Part shown: positions 45,989 through 57,172 of the stretch, piece after piece
Layout: the number at the start of each line of letters is the position of its first letter
Position numbering within the stretch: the first letter of the stretch is position 1
Source of the DNA: CAIWHR01 sp963843595
Lineage (GTDB): Bacteria > Pseudomonadota > Gammaproteobacteria > Burkholderiales > Casimicrobiaceae
DNA length: 64,000 nucleotides
Assembly (NCBI GenBank): GCA_963843595.1
Contig: CAWJLG010000015.1
Location: forward strand, 186,001 to 250,000
Direction of reading: 5' to 3'
The notes under the pieces: model-generated
Seen by the model: only the letters and a program-made list of their open reading frames with translations
Databases searched by the model: none
What the model was told of the DNA's origin: nothing
Translations under genes and position numbers: made by a program

Positions 45989-47020
45989 ATGGCAATACGC
46001 AACTGGCTGTCCGGCATCGCAGCGGCAATCGCGCTGACGGCGCCGCTTTCCGTCGCGGCGCAGGGCGAAGTCGTCGTCTATTGCTCGGTGCAGGAGGAGT
46101 GGTGCCGGCCCATGATCGCGGCCTTCGAGAAGGCGACCGGGATCAAGGCCCTGATGACACGCAAGAGTTCGGGCGAGTTCTACGCGCAGATCAAGGCCGA
46201 GGCGGCGAATCCGCGGGGCGACGTGTGGTGGGGGGGTACGGGCGATCCGCATCTGCAGGCGGCCGAGGAAGGCCTGACCGAGCCCTACAAGTCGCCGCGG
46301 CTGGCCGAGCTGCAGGACTGGGCAGTCCGGCAGGCCGAACAGTCGAAGTATCGGACGGTCGGGATCTATGCGGGCGCGCTGGGTTACAGCTACAACGTCG
46401 ATCAGCTCCGGAAGAAGAACATCCCGGAGCCGAAGTGCTGGTCGGATCTGATCAAGCCGCAGTTCAAGGATGAGATCCAGGTGGCGAACCCGAATTCGTC
46501 CGGAACGTCGTACACGATGCTGGCCACGCTGGTCCAGCTGATGGGCGAGGACAAGGCCTTCGACTACCTCAAGGCGCTGCACAAGAACATCAACCAGTAC
46601 ACGAAATCAGGTGCGGCGCCGGCGCGCGCGGCAGCGACGGGTGAGAGCATGGTCGGCATCACGTTCCAGCACGACGCGGTCGTGCAGGCCGTCGGTGGCG
46701 CGCCCGTCAAGATCGTGTCGCCGTGCGAGGGCACCGGCTACGAGATCGGCAGCATGAGCATCATCAAGGGCGCCAAGAACATGGAGAACGCCAAGAAGTG
46801 GTACGACTGGGCGCTGACCGCCGAGGCGCAGAACATCGGCGCGCAGGCGAAGGTGTCCTATCAGGTGCCGTCGAACAAGGGTGCGACGCCCCCGGCGCAG
46901 GCGCCCAAGCTCTCCGAGATCAAGCTCATCAACTACGACTTCGCGAAGTACGGCTCGTCCGCGGAGCGCACACGCCTGCTGTCGAAGTGGGACAAGGAAG
47001 TCTCGACCTTGCCCAAGTGA
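45989..47020 (+). CDS. ABC transporter substrate-binding protein, FbpA/AfuA type
   Basis: A periplasmic binding protein of the ferric-iron (FbpA) cluster, which also includes phosphonate and thiamine binders. It has 343 residues with a signal peptide (MAIRNWLSGIAAAIALTAPL, cut near VAAQ). The mature part starts GEVVVYCSVQEEWCRPMIAA, with KSSGEFYAQIKAEAANPRGD and VANPNSSGTSYTMLATLVQL. A GAGGAGG ribosome-binding site precedes the ATG. It is the first gene of a three-gene importer. The 271-base region before it holds no gene I can support. Confidence 0.85.
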   Translation: MAIRNWLSGIAAAIALTAPLSVAAQGEVVVYCSVQEEWCRPMIAAFEKATGIKALMTRKSSGEFYAQIKAEAANPRGDVWWGGTGDPHLQAAEEGLTEPYKSPRLAELQDWAVRQAEQSKYRTVGIYAGALGYSYNVDQLRKKNIPEPKCWSDLIKPQFKDEIQVANPNSSGTSYTMLATLVQLMGEDKAFDYLKALHKNINQYTKSGAAPARAAATGESMVGITFQHDAVVQAVGGAPVKIVSPCEGTGYEIGSMSIIKGAKNMENAKKWYDWALTAEAQNIGAQAKVSYQVPSNKGATPPAQAPKLSEIKLINYDFAKYGSSAERTRLLSKWDKEVSTLPK

Positions 47021-47031
47021 GCGGACACTAG

Positions 47032-49152
47032 GTGACTGCAACGGCGCTCGCGCCGGCCGTCTTCACGCCGGCCGCGCGCGATAGGGCGACGATCGGCGTC
47101 GCGGCGCTCGCGCTCGCGGTGCTGGCCGTCGTTCCGTGGTCGGCCGCAGGCAGCGCCTCGGCGCTCGCGCTGGCACTTTCCGGAACCGTTGCGCAGTGGC
47201 CGCTCCTGGCAGCGGCCGGTGCGACCCTGTTTTTCGCGTGGTGGGGCCGCGACCGCGCGATCGCCGCTGCGGCGGGCTTCGCGGTCGTCTGGGGCTTCGG
47301 TGCCGGTTTCGTCGCCGGGGCGCACGGCCCGGCATTCGGCATCGGCGCGGGGTTGTCGCTCCTCGCGCTCACCGTTTGCTTCGCGCGGGCGCTGGCGCGG
47401 CGCGGCTTATTTGGCGGCGACACGACGGTGGCCACGCTGGTCGTCGTCATTTCCGCACTGTTGGCGATTTTCATCTTCTTCCCGGTCGGCCGATCGCTGT
47501 TCGCCGCCGTCGAGGATGCGCAGGGCAGGTTCGCGCCGGCGCTCGTCGTGGAACGCCTGTTCACGAAGGACATCTGGGGAGTCGACTGCCTGGGCGGCGG
47601 TACGCGCTGCGGCGTGGCGATCAACTCGGCAATGCTCGCAACGATCGTCGGCCTGCTGTCCACCCTGCTCGGCCTCGCCCTCGCGCTCATCGTGCAGCGC
47701 GGCGGCCAGCGCTACGCCGGGCTGCTCAAGCTGATGTCGATCCTGCCGATCGTCACGCCGCCGTTCGTGATCGCGCTGGCACTGGTCGTGCTGTTCGGGC
47801 GCACCGGCCTCATCACCGGCTGGCTCGACACGTGGTTCGGGATCGCGCGCTCGCGATGGCTCTACGGTCTGCCCGGCGTCACGCTCGCCCAGCTGCTGTC
47901 GTTCTCGCCGATCGCATTCATGATCCTGTACGGCGCGCTGACGGCGGCGAGTCCGGCGCTGGAAGAGGCCGCGCAGACGCTGCGCGCCACGCGCGGCCGC
48001 GTGTTCCGCACGGTGACCTGGCCCCTGCTGCGTCCGGCGCTCGCCAACGCGTTCCTGCTGGGTTTCGTCGAGAGCCTCGCCGACTTCGCCAATCCGATCG
48101 TGCTGTCCGGCAACTTCGAGGTGCTGTCGACGAAGATCTTCTTCGCCGTCGCCGGCGCGCAACACGATCCGGGCCGCGCTGCGGTGCTGGCCATGGTGCT
48201 GCTCGGGTTCACCCTGCTGGCGTTCTGGCTGCAGCAGCGCTGGCTGGGCCGCCTGTCGTACGTCACCGTCAGCGGCAAGGGCGACGGCGGGCTGCCAGCG
48301 AAGTTGCCGCGCGGTCTCTGGCTCGGGTGTTTCGGCACCGCGGCCGTGTGGATCGCCTTCACGCTGGTTTGCTATGCGGTGATCCTGATCGGCGGATTCG
48401 TCAAGGACATCGGGCGCGGCGACATGACGGTGACGCTCAGGCACTTCGCTGCCGGGTTCGGCGCCGAGTGGGGCCCGCGCGGGCTCTTCTTCGGCGGCTC
48501 CGCGTGGGACAGCTTCTTCACCACGATCGAGGTCGCGGCCGTCTCGGCGCCGCTCACTGCCGCGCTCGGCCTGCTCGCCGCCTACGTGATCACGCGCCAT
48601 CGCTTCGCTGGCCGCCGCAGCTTCGAGTTCCTCACGATGGTGAGCTTCGCGATTCCCGGCACCGTGATCGGCGTGTCGTACATCGTCGCCTTCAACGTGC
48701 CGCCGCTGGAGCTGACCGGAGGAATGGCGATCCTCGTGCTGTGCTTCGTGTTCCGCAATCTTCCCGTCGGCGTGCGCGCCGGCGTCGCCGCGCTGGCCCA
48801 GATCGACAGGACGCTCGACGAGGCTTCGTCCACGTTGCGGGCGTCGACGGTGCGCACGCTCACCCGCGTCATCCTGCCGCTCCTGCGGCCGGCGATACTC
48901 GCGACGCTGCTGTTCAGCTTCACCCACGCGATGACCGCGGTGAGCGCGGTGATCTTCCTGGCCACGGCGAAGTACAACCTCGCCACCGTCTACATCGTGG
49001 GCCGTGTCGAAGCGGGCGAATATCCGCTGGCCATCGCCTATTCGTCGGTGCTGATCTTCTTCATGCTCGCGGTGCTGCTTCTCATGCAGAGGGCGATCGG
49101 CGAGACGCGGCTCGGTCGCCGCTCGCCCGGCGTGCTCGTCACGGGACATTGA
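47032..49152 (+). CDS. ABC transporter permease, FbpB type (fused double permease)
   Basis: A 706-residue inner-membrane protein with about twelve TMs in two homologous halves, each with a permease coupling loop (ALEEAAQTLRATRGRVFRTV in the first half; LDEASSTLRASTVRTLTRVI in the second). This duplicated architecture is typical of FbpB/AfuB permeases. The start is GTG at 47032. It follows the binding protein by 11 bases and precedes the ATPase by one base. Confidence 0.87.
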   Translation: MTATALAPAVFTPAARDRATIGVAALALAVLAVVPWSAAGSASALALALSGTVAQWPLLAAAGATLFFAWWGRDRAIAAAAGFAVVWGFGAGFVAGAHGPAFGIGAGLSLLALTVCFARALARRGLFGGDTTVATLVVVISALLAIFIFFPVGRSLFAAVEDAQGRFAPALVVERLFTKDIWGVDCLGGGTRCGVAINSAMLATIVGLLSTLLGLALALIVQRGGQRYAGLLKLMSILPIVTPPFVIALALVVLFGRTGLITGWLDTWFGIARSRWLYGLPGVTLAQLLSFSPIAFMILYGALTAASPALEEAAQTLRATRGRVFRTVTWPLLRPALANAFLLGFVESLADFANPIVLSGNFEVLSTKIFFAVAGAQHDPGRAAVLAMVLLGFTLLAFWLQQRWLGRLSYVTVSGKGDGGLPAKLPRGLWLGCFGTAAVWIAFTLVCYAVILIGGFVKDIGRGDMTVTLRHFAAGFGAEWGPRGLFFGGSAWDSFFTTIEVAAVSAPLTAALGLLAAYVITRHRFAGRRSFEFLTMVSFAIPGTVIGVSYIVAFNVPPLELTGGMAILVLCFVFRNLPVGVRAGVAALAQIDRTLDEASSTLRASTVRTLTRVILPLLRPAILATLLFSFTHAMTAVSAVIFLATAKYNLATVYIVGRVEAGEYPLAIAYSSVLIFFMLAVLLLMQRAIGETRLGRRSPGVLVTGH

Positions 49153-49153
49153 A

Positions 49154-50209
49154 ATGAACAAGGATCTGGGAGGCGTCGTCTTCGAGCGCGTGTCCAAGCG
49201 CTACGGCGACGTGACGGCGGTCGACGACGTCTCGTTCCGCGTCGCGCCCGGCGAACTGGTCACGCTGCTCGGTCCCTCCGGCTGCGGCAAGACGACGACG
49301 CTGCGCATGGTCGCCGGGCTGGAGGCGGTGAGCGCCGGGCGCATCCGGATCGGCGGCGCCGACGTGACGCTGCGCGCGGCCAGCGAGCGCGACGTCAGCA
49401 TGGTGTTCCAGTCCTACGCGCTGTTCCCGCACATGACGGTGCTGGAGAACGTCTGCTACGGTCCACTGTCGATGCGCGCCGACAAGGCGCAGGCGCGCGA
49501 GCTGGCACGGGCGAAGCTCGCGATGCTGGGGCTGACCGGCCTCGAGGAGCGCCTGCCGTCGGAGCTCTCGGGCGGACAGCAGCAGCGTGTCGCGGTGGCC
49601 CGTTCGCTCGTGCTCGAACCGGCGGTGCTGCTGTTCGACGAGCCGCTGTCCAACCTCGATGCGAAGCTGCGGCGCCGTGTGCGGCAGGAGATCCGCGAAC
49701 TGCAGCAGTCGCTGGCGTTGACGGTGATCTACGTCACCCACGATCAGGAGGAGGCGCTCGCGGTGTCCGACCGCATCATCGTCATGGACGGCGGGCGCAT
49801 CGCGCAGCAGGGAACCCCGTACGAGCTCTACGAGGCGCCCGCGAGCCGCTTCCTCGCCGACTTCATCGGCGACGCCAATCTGATCGACGGGGAGTTGACG
49901 GCGGGCGCCGACGGGGCGACGTTTTCAGCGGGCGGCGTCGGTGCCGCGGTACGGGCCGATGGCATTGCAGCGGGTCCCGCCACGCTCGCGGTGCGGCCGC
50001 ACCGACTGCACGTCGTCGACGCCGGGCAGGGGACGCTGCCGGGCGTGTGCAAGCGCGCCGCCTATCTCGGCAGCCGCATCGAATACGTGGTGGCAACGCC
50101 GTGGGGCGAGCTCCTGGTCTTCGACGGCGAGGCTCGCGTGCCGCGCGGGCGCGACGAGCCGGTCGGCGTGTCGTTCGAGACCGACGCGGCGATCGTGCTG
50201 CGTCGTTAG
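49154..50209 (+). CDS. ABC transporter ATPase, FbpC/PotA type
   Basis: A 351-residue ATPase with Walker A LGPSGCGKTTT, Q-loop VFQSYALFPHMTV, signature LSGGQQQRVAVA and Walker B LLFDEPLSNLDAKLR followed by VTHDQEEALAVSD. A C-terminal TOBE-type regulatory domain begins around residue 270 (LAVRPHRLHVVD). With the preceding genes it forms a complete importer. Ferric iron is the default guess; 2-aminoethylphosphonate-type substrates cannot be excluded. Confidence 0.87.
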   Translation: MNKDLGGVVFERVSKRYGDVTAVDDVSFRVAPGELVTLLGPSGCGKTTTLRMVAGLEAVSAGRIRIGGADVTLRAASERDVSMVFQSYALFPHMTVLENVCYGPLSMRADKAQARELARAKLAMLGLTGLEERLPSELSGGQQQRVAVARSLVLEPAVLLFDEPLSNLDAKLRRRVRQEIRELQQSLALTVIYVTHDQEEALAVSDRIIVMDGGRIAQQGTPYELYEAPASRFLADFIGDANLIDGELTAGADGATFSAGGVGAAVRADGIAAGPATLAVRPHRLHVVDAGQGTLPGVCKRAAYLGSRIEYVVATPWGELLVFDGEARVPRGRDEPVGVSFETDAAIVLRR

Positions 50210-50224
50210 CGTGCCGCGGGACCG

Positions 50225-51769
50225 CTAGGTCGGCGCGCACATCACGACGAAGTCGGGTCCGTCGCCCTCGGCAAGCCAGCCCTGCGCCACCATCTGATCG
50301 CGCACGCTGCGCTCGATCATGTACCGGTGGTTGGCGTCGGTGCGTCCGTCGAAGACGCGGTACACCGGTACGGTTCCCGCAGGGCACGTGCCGAGCACGG
50401 GCAGCAGCATGTACATCACCGCGGGCGACTCGTAGGTGAATCCCGGATTCTTGGCATGCGTACCGTCGCATTCGGCGGGGCTCCGGCCGTAGAAATGCGA
50501 GTCGCCAAATTGCGGCGGCAGATAGAAGCGGCAGACCGGTGACGTGCCGGCCTGCGCGGTCGGATAGGTCTTGAACGTCCGGCCGGTGCGTACCCAGCCG
50601 CCGGGTGGCGCGGCGTCCAGGGCCGCGATTTCCGCCGGTGCCGCGGTGATGAAATAGTGGTCGCGCGCGGCCCAGTAGTACTCGACCACCGTCGCGGTCG
50701 TCGTGACCGGTCCTGCGGAGGCGGGGTCGATGACGGTGACCGTGTACTGGATCGTCGTCGGGACGCCGCTGCCGCCGATGCCGGTGATCGTGATCGTGTA
50801 GCTCGTGTCGGTGGATGGCTTGGCGTAGGACACGCCCGTCGGCAGGAACACGATCGTGTTGTCGCCGTAGCCCGTAGCGACGACCTCCGTCGTGACGGCG
50901 ATCGGGCCGCCGGGACCGTTCATCGTTACCGTGGCAGTGGAGAAATCGGCACCCGGAAAGGACCACGACCACCGGTTCGATTTCACGGGGAGGTTCTGGT
51001 ATGGAACGAATCCGGCTGGCGGCCACGCGATACCTTCCGGCGTCGCCGGGCGTGTCGTTTGCGGTCCGAAAACGTAAAGCGAATTGGTCGGTCGCGGCGG
51101 GGTATTTCCTCCCGCGACGTCGCCGGTCGCGAATGCGGCACGCGGCGGGAAGAGGACCCAGCGTCGATGGCCCACAAAGTTGTTGCCTGCCCCATCATCG
51201 TCCACGTACCCATCGATGGCCAACGGGCCGTTGCGTCCGAGATAGATATTCGAACTGCCGGCTCCCGCGGCCCCGTCGGCGGTGTAACAGAGCCAGGTCA
51301 TCGGCGGCGTATGCGACAGCGCGTTGTTCGCCGCAAACATGAGCGCCGCCGCCTGACTCTGGACCGTGGGTGTCCCGGTCAGCAGCGTCGCTGAGGGCAA
51401 ACCGACGAGGGCACGGAAGTAGTTGATCCGATCGATCACCGCCTGCTGGTGGTCGAGGTTCGTGGTGCCCGGATTGCACCCGGTGATCGAGCCAGTCCAC
51501 AGCAGCGCCACTGAATTGCCCGGCGTGTAGACCGTGTTGAACAGGACGACGACGGCGTCGCGCGTCTTGCCCGCCTTGGGCACGACGCTCCAGCCCGACG
51601 TGTCCTGGGATTCGTGGCGGACCGGCGCATCGCCGAGCATGGGCTCGTCGCGCGACGCCGTGTCGGCAAACGAGGATCCTGCGCCCAGCAGCACCGCCAC
51701 GGCGAGGGACGCGATCCAGGAAGCGACGGTAGGGGAGAAACCCGAAGCGAGGTTCGGCCGCATGATCAT
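50225..51769 (-). CDS. Secreted CAP-domain protein with C-terminal DUF5648-like region
   Basis: A 514-residue exported protein. After a signal peptide (about 15-36) comes a CAP/SCP-PR1-like domain (HQQAVIDRINYFRALVGLPS, AQAAALMFAANNALSHTPP, then NNFVGHRRWVLFP). A central beta-sandwich-like part follows (about 260-370). The last 150 residues hold tyrosine/histidine-rich repeats (VVEYYWAARDHYFITAAPAE; VPVYRVFDGRTDANHRYMIE) like DUF5648. The function of such proteins is unknown; roles in adhesion or cell-surface interaction are proposed for CAP proteins. It converges with the FbpC-type gene. Two adjacent ATGs (51769, 51763) are possible starts. Confidence 0.75.
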   Translation of the reverse strand: MIMRPNLASGFSPTVASWIASLAVAVLLGAGSSFADTASRDEPMLGDAPVRHESQDTSGWSVVPKAGKTRDAVVVLFNTVYTPGNSVALLWTGSITGCNPGTTNLDHQQAVIDRINYFRALVGLPSATLLTGTPTVQSQAAALMFAANNALSHTPPMTWLCYTADGAAGAGSSNIYLGRNGPLAIDGYVDDDGAGNNFVGHRRWVLFPPRAAFATGDVAGGNTPPRPTNSLYVFGPQTTRPATPEGIAWPPAGFVPYQNLPVKSNRWSWSFPGADFSTATVTMNGPGGPIAVTTEVVATGYGDNTIVFLPTGVSYAKPSTDTSYTITITGIGGSGVPTTIQYTVTVIDPASAGPVTTTATVVEYYWAARDHYFITAAPAEIAALDAAPPGGWVRTGRTFKTYPTAQAGTSPVCRFYLPPQFGDSHFYGRSPAECDGTHAKNPGFTYESPAVMYMLLPVLGTCPAGTVPVYRVFDGRTDANHRYMIERSVRDQMVAQGWLAEGDGPDFVVMCAPT

Positions 51770-51933
51770 CCTCCCGGCGAGGAGCGGGTCAGGACGTCTG
51801 CATCGGGGCCGCGTCGTCGCGGTGCGCTCGACCGGGCCATGCGGCAGCGGTGCGGGGTCAGCGGCCGACTCTGCGCCGCGGTCTTCGCGGTGTCAAGCGG
51901 CGGGCGTGCGTTCGCCTGGAACGTGACCAGGCG

Positions 51934-52383
51934 CTAATAGCTTGCTTCGGAGAATGCCGGAATGCCGGCCTTCAGCACCCACCATTTCCACTTCTCGATC
52001 GCGTGGAAAGGCTGCGTCAGTCCGCTGCCGCCACGGGTGGGCTTGCCGTCGGCCATCTCGTAGGCGATCGCCGTCTTCTGTTCGACGCCCATGTTGCACG
52101 TCCAGTTGCCGCGGTCCTTCACCTGGCAGTCGGTGTACTTGCCCGACGGTTCCTTCGAGCCGGCCACCCAGAACAGCACCTCCTGCCGCGACTTGCTCGC
52201 GCGGAACCGGTGTTGCGGTCCCGGGACGAGCTTTCCGGTGCAGTGCAGACCGTCCCACTGGCCATCCTTGCAGTCCACCGAATAGACGGTGCGTTCGCCT
52301 TGGAACGAGACCCGGTCGCTCGCCCAGATGATGCCCACGACCACGCCGAGGACGATGACAACGCGGATGACGATCTTTAGCAT
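51934..52383 (-). CDS. Small membrane-anchored hypothetical protein
   Basis: A 149-residue protein with one N-terminal TM (MLKIVIRVVIVLGVVVGIIW) and a periplasmic domain with four cysteines (VDCKDGQWDGLHCTG and TDCQVKDRGNWTCNMG) that could make two disulfides. I do not recognise a named family. It is divergent from recQ, separated by about 207 bases with no gene. Its codon use matches the neighbours, so it is likely real. Confidence 0.7.
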   Translation of the reverse strand: MLKIVIRVVIVLGVVVGIIWASDRVSFQGERTVYSVDCKDGQWDGLHCTGKLVPGPQHRFRASKSRQEVLFWVAGSKEPSGKYTDCQVKDRGNWTCNMGVEQKTAIAYEMADGKPTRGGSGLTQPFHAIEKWKWWVLKAGIPAFSEASY

Positions 52384-52590
52384 CAGCTAACCTTCCTCCG
52401 GGGCGGCGTGGCGCGGCCCGGGTGCCGTAGAGTATCACCGCAGGGTTTGCCGTGCATCGGGGCTGCGCGTCAAAGCCGGCGCGTGGCGCCGTGCCGGTGC
52501 ACGGATGTCACCAACGTCCTCGGTCCTGCGTTCGATGGCGCCTCGCGCCGCGGGACGCGATACTCCCCGCGCTTGCGGCACAATGCGCTC

Positions 52591-54423
<1,833 letters not shown>

Positions 54424-54430
54424 TGGCGGT

Positions 54431-56461
54431 TCATTGCATGCGCACGTAGGTTCCGGGTGCGTCGCAGATCGGCGCGCAGCCCCGTGCCGGGGCACCCATC
54501 GGCGGCGGCGCCGACGGTTCGCCGGACCGCGCGGCGAGCCACGCCGACCACTCCGGCCACCATGATCCGTCCTTCAGCGTTGCCGCCTCGACCCACTGGT
54601 CCGGATCGACGTAGTTGCCGCTGCCCGGCGTGGTCGCCACGCGATAGTGGCGGTGCGGATGCCCGGGCTCGGACACGATCCCCGCGTTGTGGCCACCGCT
54701 GGTCAGCACGAAGGTGACGTCGGTATCGGTGAACAGGTGCAGCTTGTACACCGAGCGCCACGGCGCAATGTGATCCACTTCCGTGCCGACGACGAACATC
54801 GGCAGCTGGAGATCGTTGAGCGCAACGGGCCGGCCGCCGGCACGGTACCTGCCCGCGGCAAGGTCGTTGCCGAGGAAGAGCTGGCGCAGGTAGTCGGTGT
54901 GCATCCGGTACGGCATCCGCGTGGCGTCGGTGTTCCACGCCATCAGGTCCGTCATCGGTTCGCGCTCGCCCATCATGTATTCGCGCACCATCCGCGACCA
55001 CACGAGGTCGTTCGAGCGCAGCGTCTGGAACGCGCCCGCCATCTGACGGGAGTCGAGGAAGCCCTGTTCCCACATCACGTCCTCGAGGAACGCCACCTGG
55101 CTTTCGTCGATGAACAGCATCAGCTCGCCCGGTTCGGTGAAGTCCGTCTGCGCCGCGAAGAAGGACAGCGATGCGAGGCGTTTGTCGTCATCGCGGGCCA
55201 TCGCGGCAGCCGCGATCGCGAGCAAGGTGCCGCCCAGGCAGTAGCCGGCGGCATGAACTTTCCGGTCGGGGACGATCGTACTCACCGCGTCGAGCGCGTC
55301 CATCACGCCCAGCCGGCGATAGTCCTCGAGCGAGAGGTCGCGATCGGCGGGACCCGGATTGAGCCAGGAGATCATGAACACCGTATGCCCCTGCGCCGTG
55401 AGGTAGCGGACCAGCGAGTTCTGTGGCGAGAGGTCGAGAATGTAGTACTTCATGATCCATGCGGGGACGACGAGCACCGGCTCCGGACGCACTTTCGCCG
55501 TCGCGGGCGCGTACTGGATCAGTTCGATGAGCCGGTTGCGAAAGACGATCTTGCCGGGCGTGATCGCGAGGTTGCGTCCGGCCTCGAAGTTTTCCGCGCC
55601 GACCTGCGGCCGTCCGCTCGCCGTGCGGTCCCAGTCCTCGAGGGCGTTCTGCATGCCGCGGATGAAGTTCATCCCGCCTTCGAGCAACGTGCGCTCAAGC
55701 ACTTCCGGATTCGTCGGGAGGAAATTCGACGGCGAGAACATGTCGAGCCACTGCCGGGCGCCGAATGCGACCATCTTCTCGTGCTTCGGCGTGACGCCGT
55801 GTACGCCGGTTGTCGCATTGAACAGCCATTGCTGCTGCAGCAGGAAGCCCTGCCACATGAGATTCCACGGGTCGTTCTGCCAGGCCTTGGCAAGGAAACG
55901 CCGGTCCTGCGGCAGCGGCTCGATGCAGGGCTCGCCGCCGTTCGTCGAGAATGCGCGCCGGCTCGCATAGTTGACGAGGCGGAGGTATTTCTTGACCGCC
56001 TTCTCGGCCAGACGCGCCTGCTTGCCGGGGGAGAAGGCGAGGTGCGCCGCCCAGTCGAGGTACGCGCCGATGAGCGCCATCGGCGAGAGCCCGCCGGTGA
56101 AGCGCGCTGTCGCACCGTGGACGGAGCGATCGATGATTTCCGCCAGCGCCGTCGAGCCGTAGGAGTCGCGGATGAATTCGGGATCGGGCGGGGACTGCTC
56201 GCCGCGCGAGACACGACCCGCAGCGGTGTCACGGTCGCGGGTACCGGATGATGGGTCCGGCGGGAATGTTTGGCCGCGGCGGACGCCCGCGGCGGAGACG
56301 GAAGAGATGTCGGGCGTTGCGCATCCATGGCAGAACTCGCTGCCCGGACGGCAATGCGCGGGGCCTGCGGCCGTCGCGGCGGGACTGACGGACTCCCCGA
56401 TTCTCGGCTGGAGCCCCGGGCCGAGGAGGAAGCAATTCAAGGGCAAGTATCGCCCGCACAA
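54431..56461 (-). CDS. phaC: Poly(3-hydroxyalkanoate) synthase family protein
   Basis: This enzyme polymerises hydroxyacyl-CoA into storage polyester. The 676-residue product has the PhaC N-terminal domain (NDPWNLMWQGFLLQQQWLFN) and a catalytic alpha/beta hydrolase core with the lipase-like box GYCLGG (nucleophile cysteine), the aspartate in VVGTEVDHIAPW and the histidine in TSGGHNAGIVSEP. The first 90 residues (MCGRYLPLNCFLLGPG onward) look unlike the family, so translation may begin later; several GTG codons are in frame. No phaA, phaB or phasin gene lies nearby. Confidence 0.85.
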   Translation of the reverse strand: MCGRYLPLNCFLLGPGLQPRIGESVSPAATAAGPAHCRPGSEFCHGCATPDISSVSAAGVRRGQTFPPDPSSGTRDRDTAAGRVSRGEQSPPDPEFIRDSYGSTALAEIIDRSVHGATARFTGGLSPMALIGAYLDWAAHLAFSPGKQARLAEKAVKKYLRLVNYASRRAFSTNGGEPCIEPLPQDRRFLAKAWQNDPWNLMWQGFLLQQQWLFNATTGVHGVTPKHEKMVAFGARQWLDMFSPSNFLPTNPEVLERTLLEGGMNFIRGMQNALEDWDRTASGRPQVGAENFEAGRNLAITPGKIVFRNRLIELIQYAPATAKVRPEPVLVVPAWIMKYYILDLSPQNSLVRYLTAQGHTVFMISWLNPGPADRDLSLEDYRRLGVMDALDAVSTIVPDRKVHAAGYCLGGTLLAIAAAAMARDDDKRLASLSFFAAQTDFTEPGELMLFIDESQVAFLEDVMWEQGFLDSRQMAGAFQTLRSNDLVWSRMVREYMMGEREPMTDLMAWNTDATRMPYRMHTDYLRQLFLGNDLAAGRYRAGGRPVALNDLQLPMFVVGTEVDHIAPWRSVYKLHLFTDTDVTFVLTSGGHNAGIVSEPGHPHRHYRVATTPGSGNYVDPDQWVEAATLKDGSWWPEWSAWLAARSGEPSAPPPMGAPARGCAPICDAPGTYVRMQ

Positions 56462-56559
56462 CCGATGGCCTTGTTGACGCTTCTCAAGGAACCGTCATCG
56501 AGGCGCGTTCAGCCTTGCCTACGCTTCCCGGCGATCGGTCGCCTTGCCGCGGACCGCCG

Positions 56560-57147
56560 TCAGTACTTGATGAAGCCGGGGACGATGCTGCCCCAATCCT
56601 GCAGCGGGCCCAGGGGCTGGCGGTTGTCTTCGGTTTCCTTGATGAGGGGTTGGCCGCCGTAGAGCTTGTAGACCACCGTGCCGTCGACGAGCAGGATCAG
56701 CGCGTTGAAGCTCCATCCGTTGGTGTCGACGATGCGCTGGAAATTGAGCGAGTCGAGCCAGAAGTTGGCCGTGCGGTCGTGCCGGATGTCGCGCACGGCA
56801 ATGGCGTACCCGTAGCAGGCCTGGCCCGCGTAGAGGCAGTCGCGGATCCCGCGATCGAGCTTCTCGGACGGCACGCTTGCCCCGATGGGGAAGCGCAGGA
56901 TCACGTCGGAGTACGTCAGCAGCGTGATGTTCGGATTGCGGTACGGATCGACGCCGTCGCGGTTCAGATCGGCTTTCGTCGTCGTGTACGGCACGATGCG
57001 CTCGATCGCGGACCGGGCCTCGTCGAAGCTCGTCCAGGCACTGGCGGTCTCGGTGCGCGATTTGGGCAGCAATTCGGTGCAGCCCGCGAGCAATGCGGCC
57101 GCGGCGACGCATGCGCCGATGCAACTGCGACGAACCGTTGCGCTCAT
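56560..57147 (-). CDS. Hypothetical lipoprotein
   Basis: A 195-residue predicted lipoprotein with lipobox LLAGC (C23) after MSATVRRSCIGACVAAAALL. The mature part has SFDEARSAIERIVPYTTTKA, an RDCLYAGQACYGYAIAVRD segment with two cysteines, and a C-terminal region ending DWGSIVPGFIKY. I do not recognise its function. It follows ppdK by 25 bases on the same strand and may be cotranscribed. Confidence 0.72.
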   Translation of the reverse strand: MSATVRRSCIGACVAAAALLAGCTELLPKSRTETASAWTSFDEARSAIERIVPYTTTKADLNRDGVDPYRNPNITLLTYSDVILRFPIGASVPSEKLDRGIRDCLYAGQACYGYAIAVRDIRHDRTANFWLDSLNFQRIVDTNGWSFNALILLVDGTVVYKLYGGQPLIKETEDNRQPLGPLQDWGSIVPGFIKY

Positions 57148-57172
57148 CGCGGAGCGGTCCTCCTGCAACCCT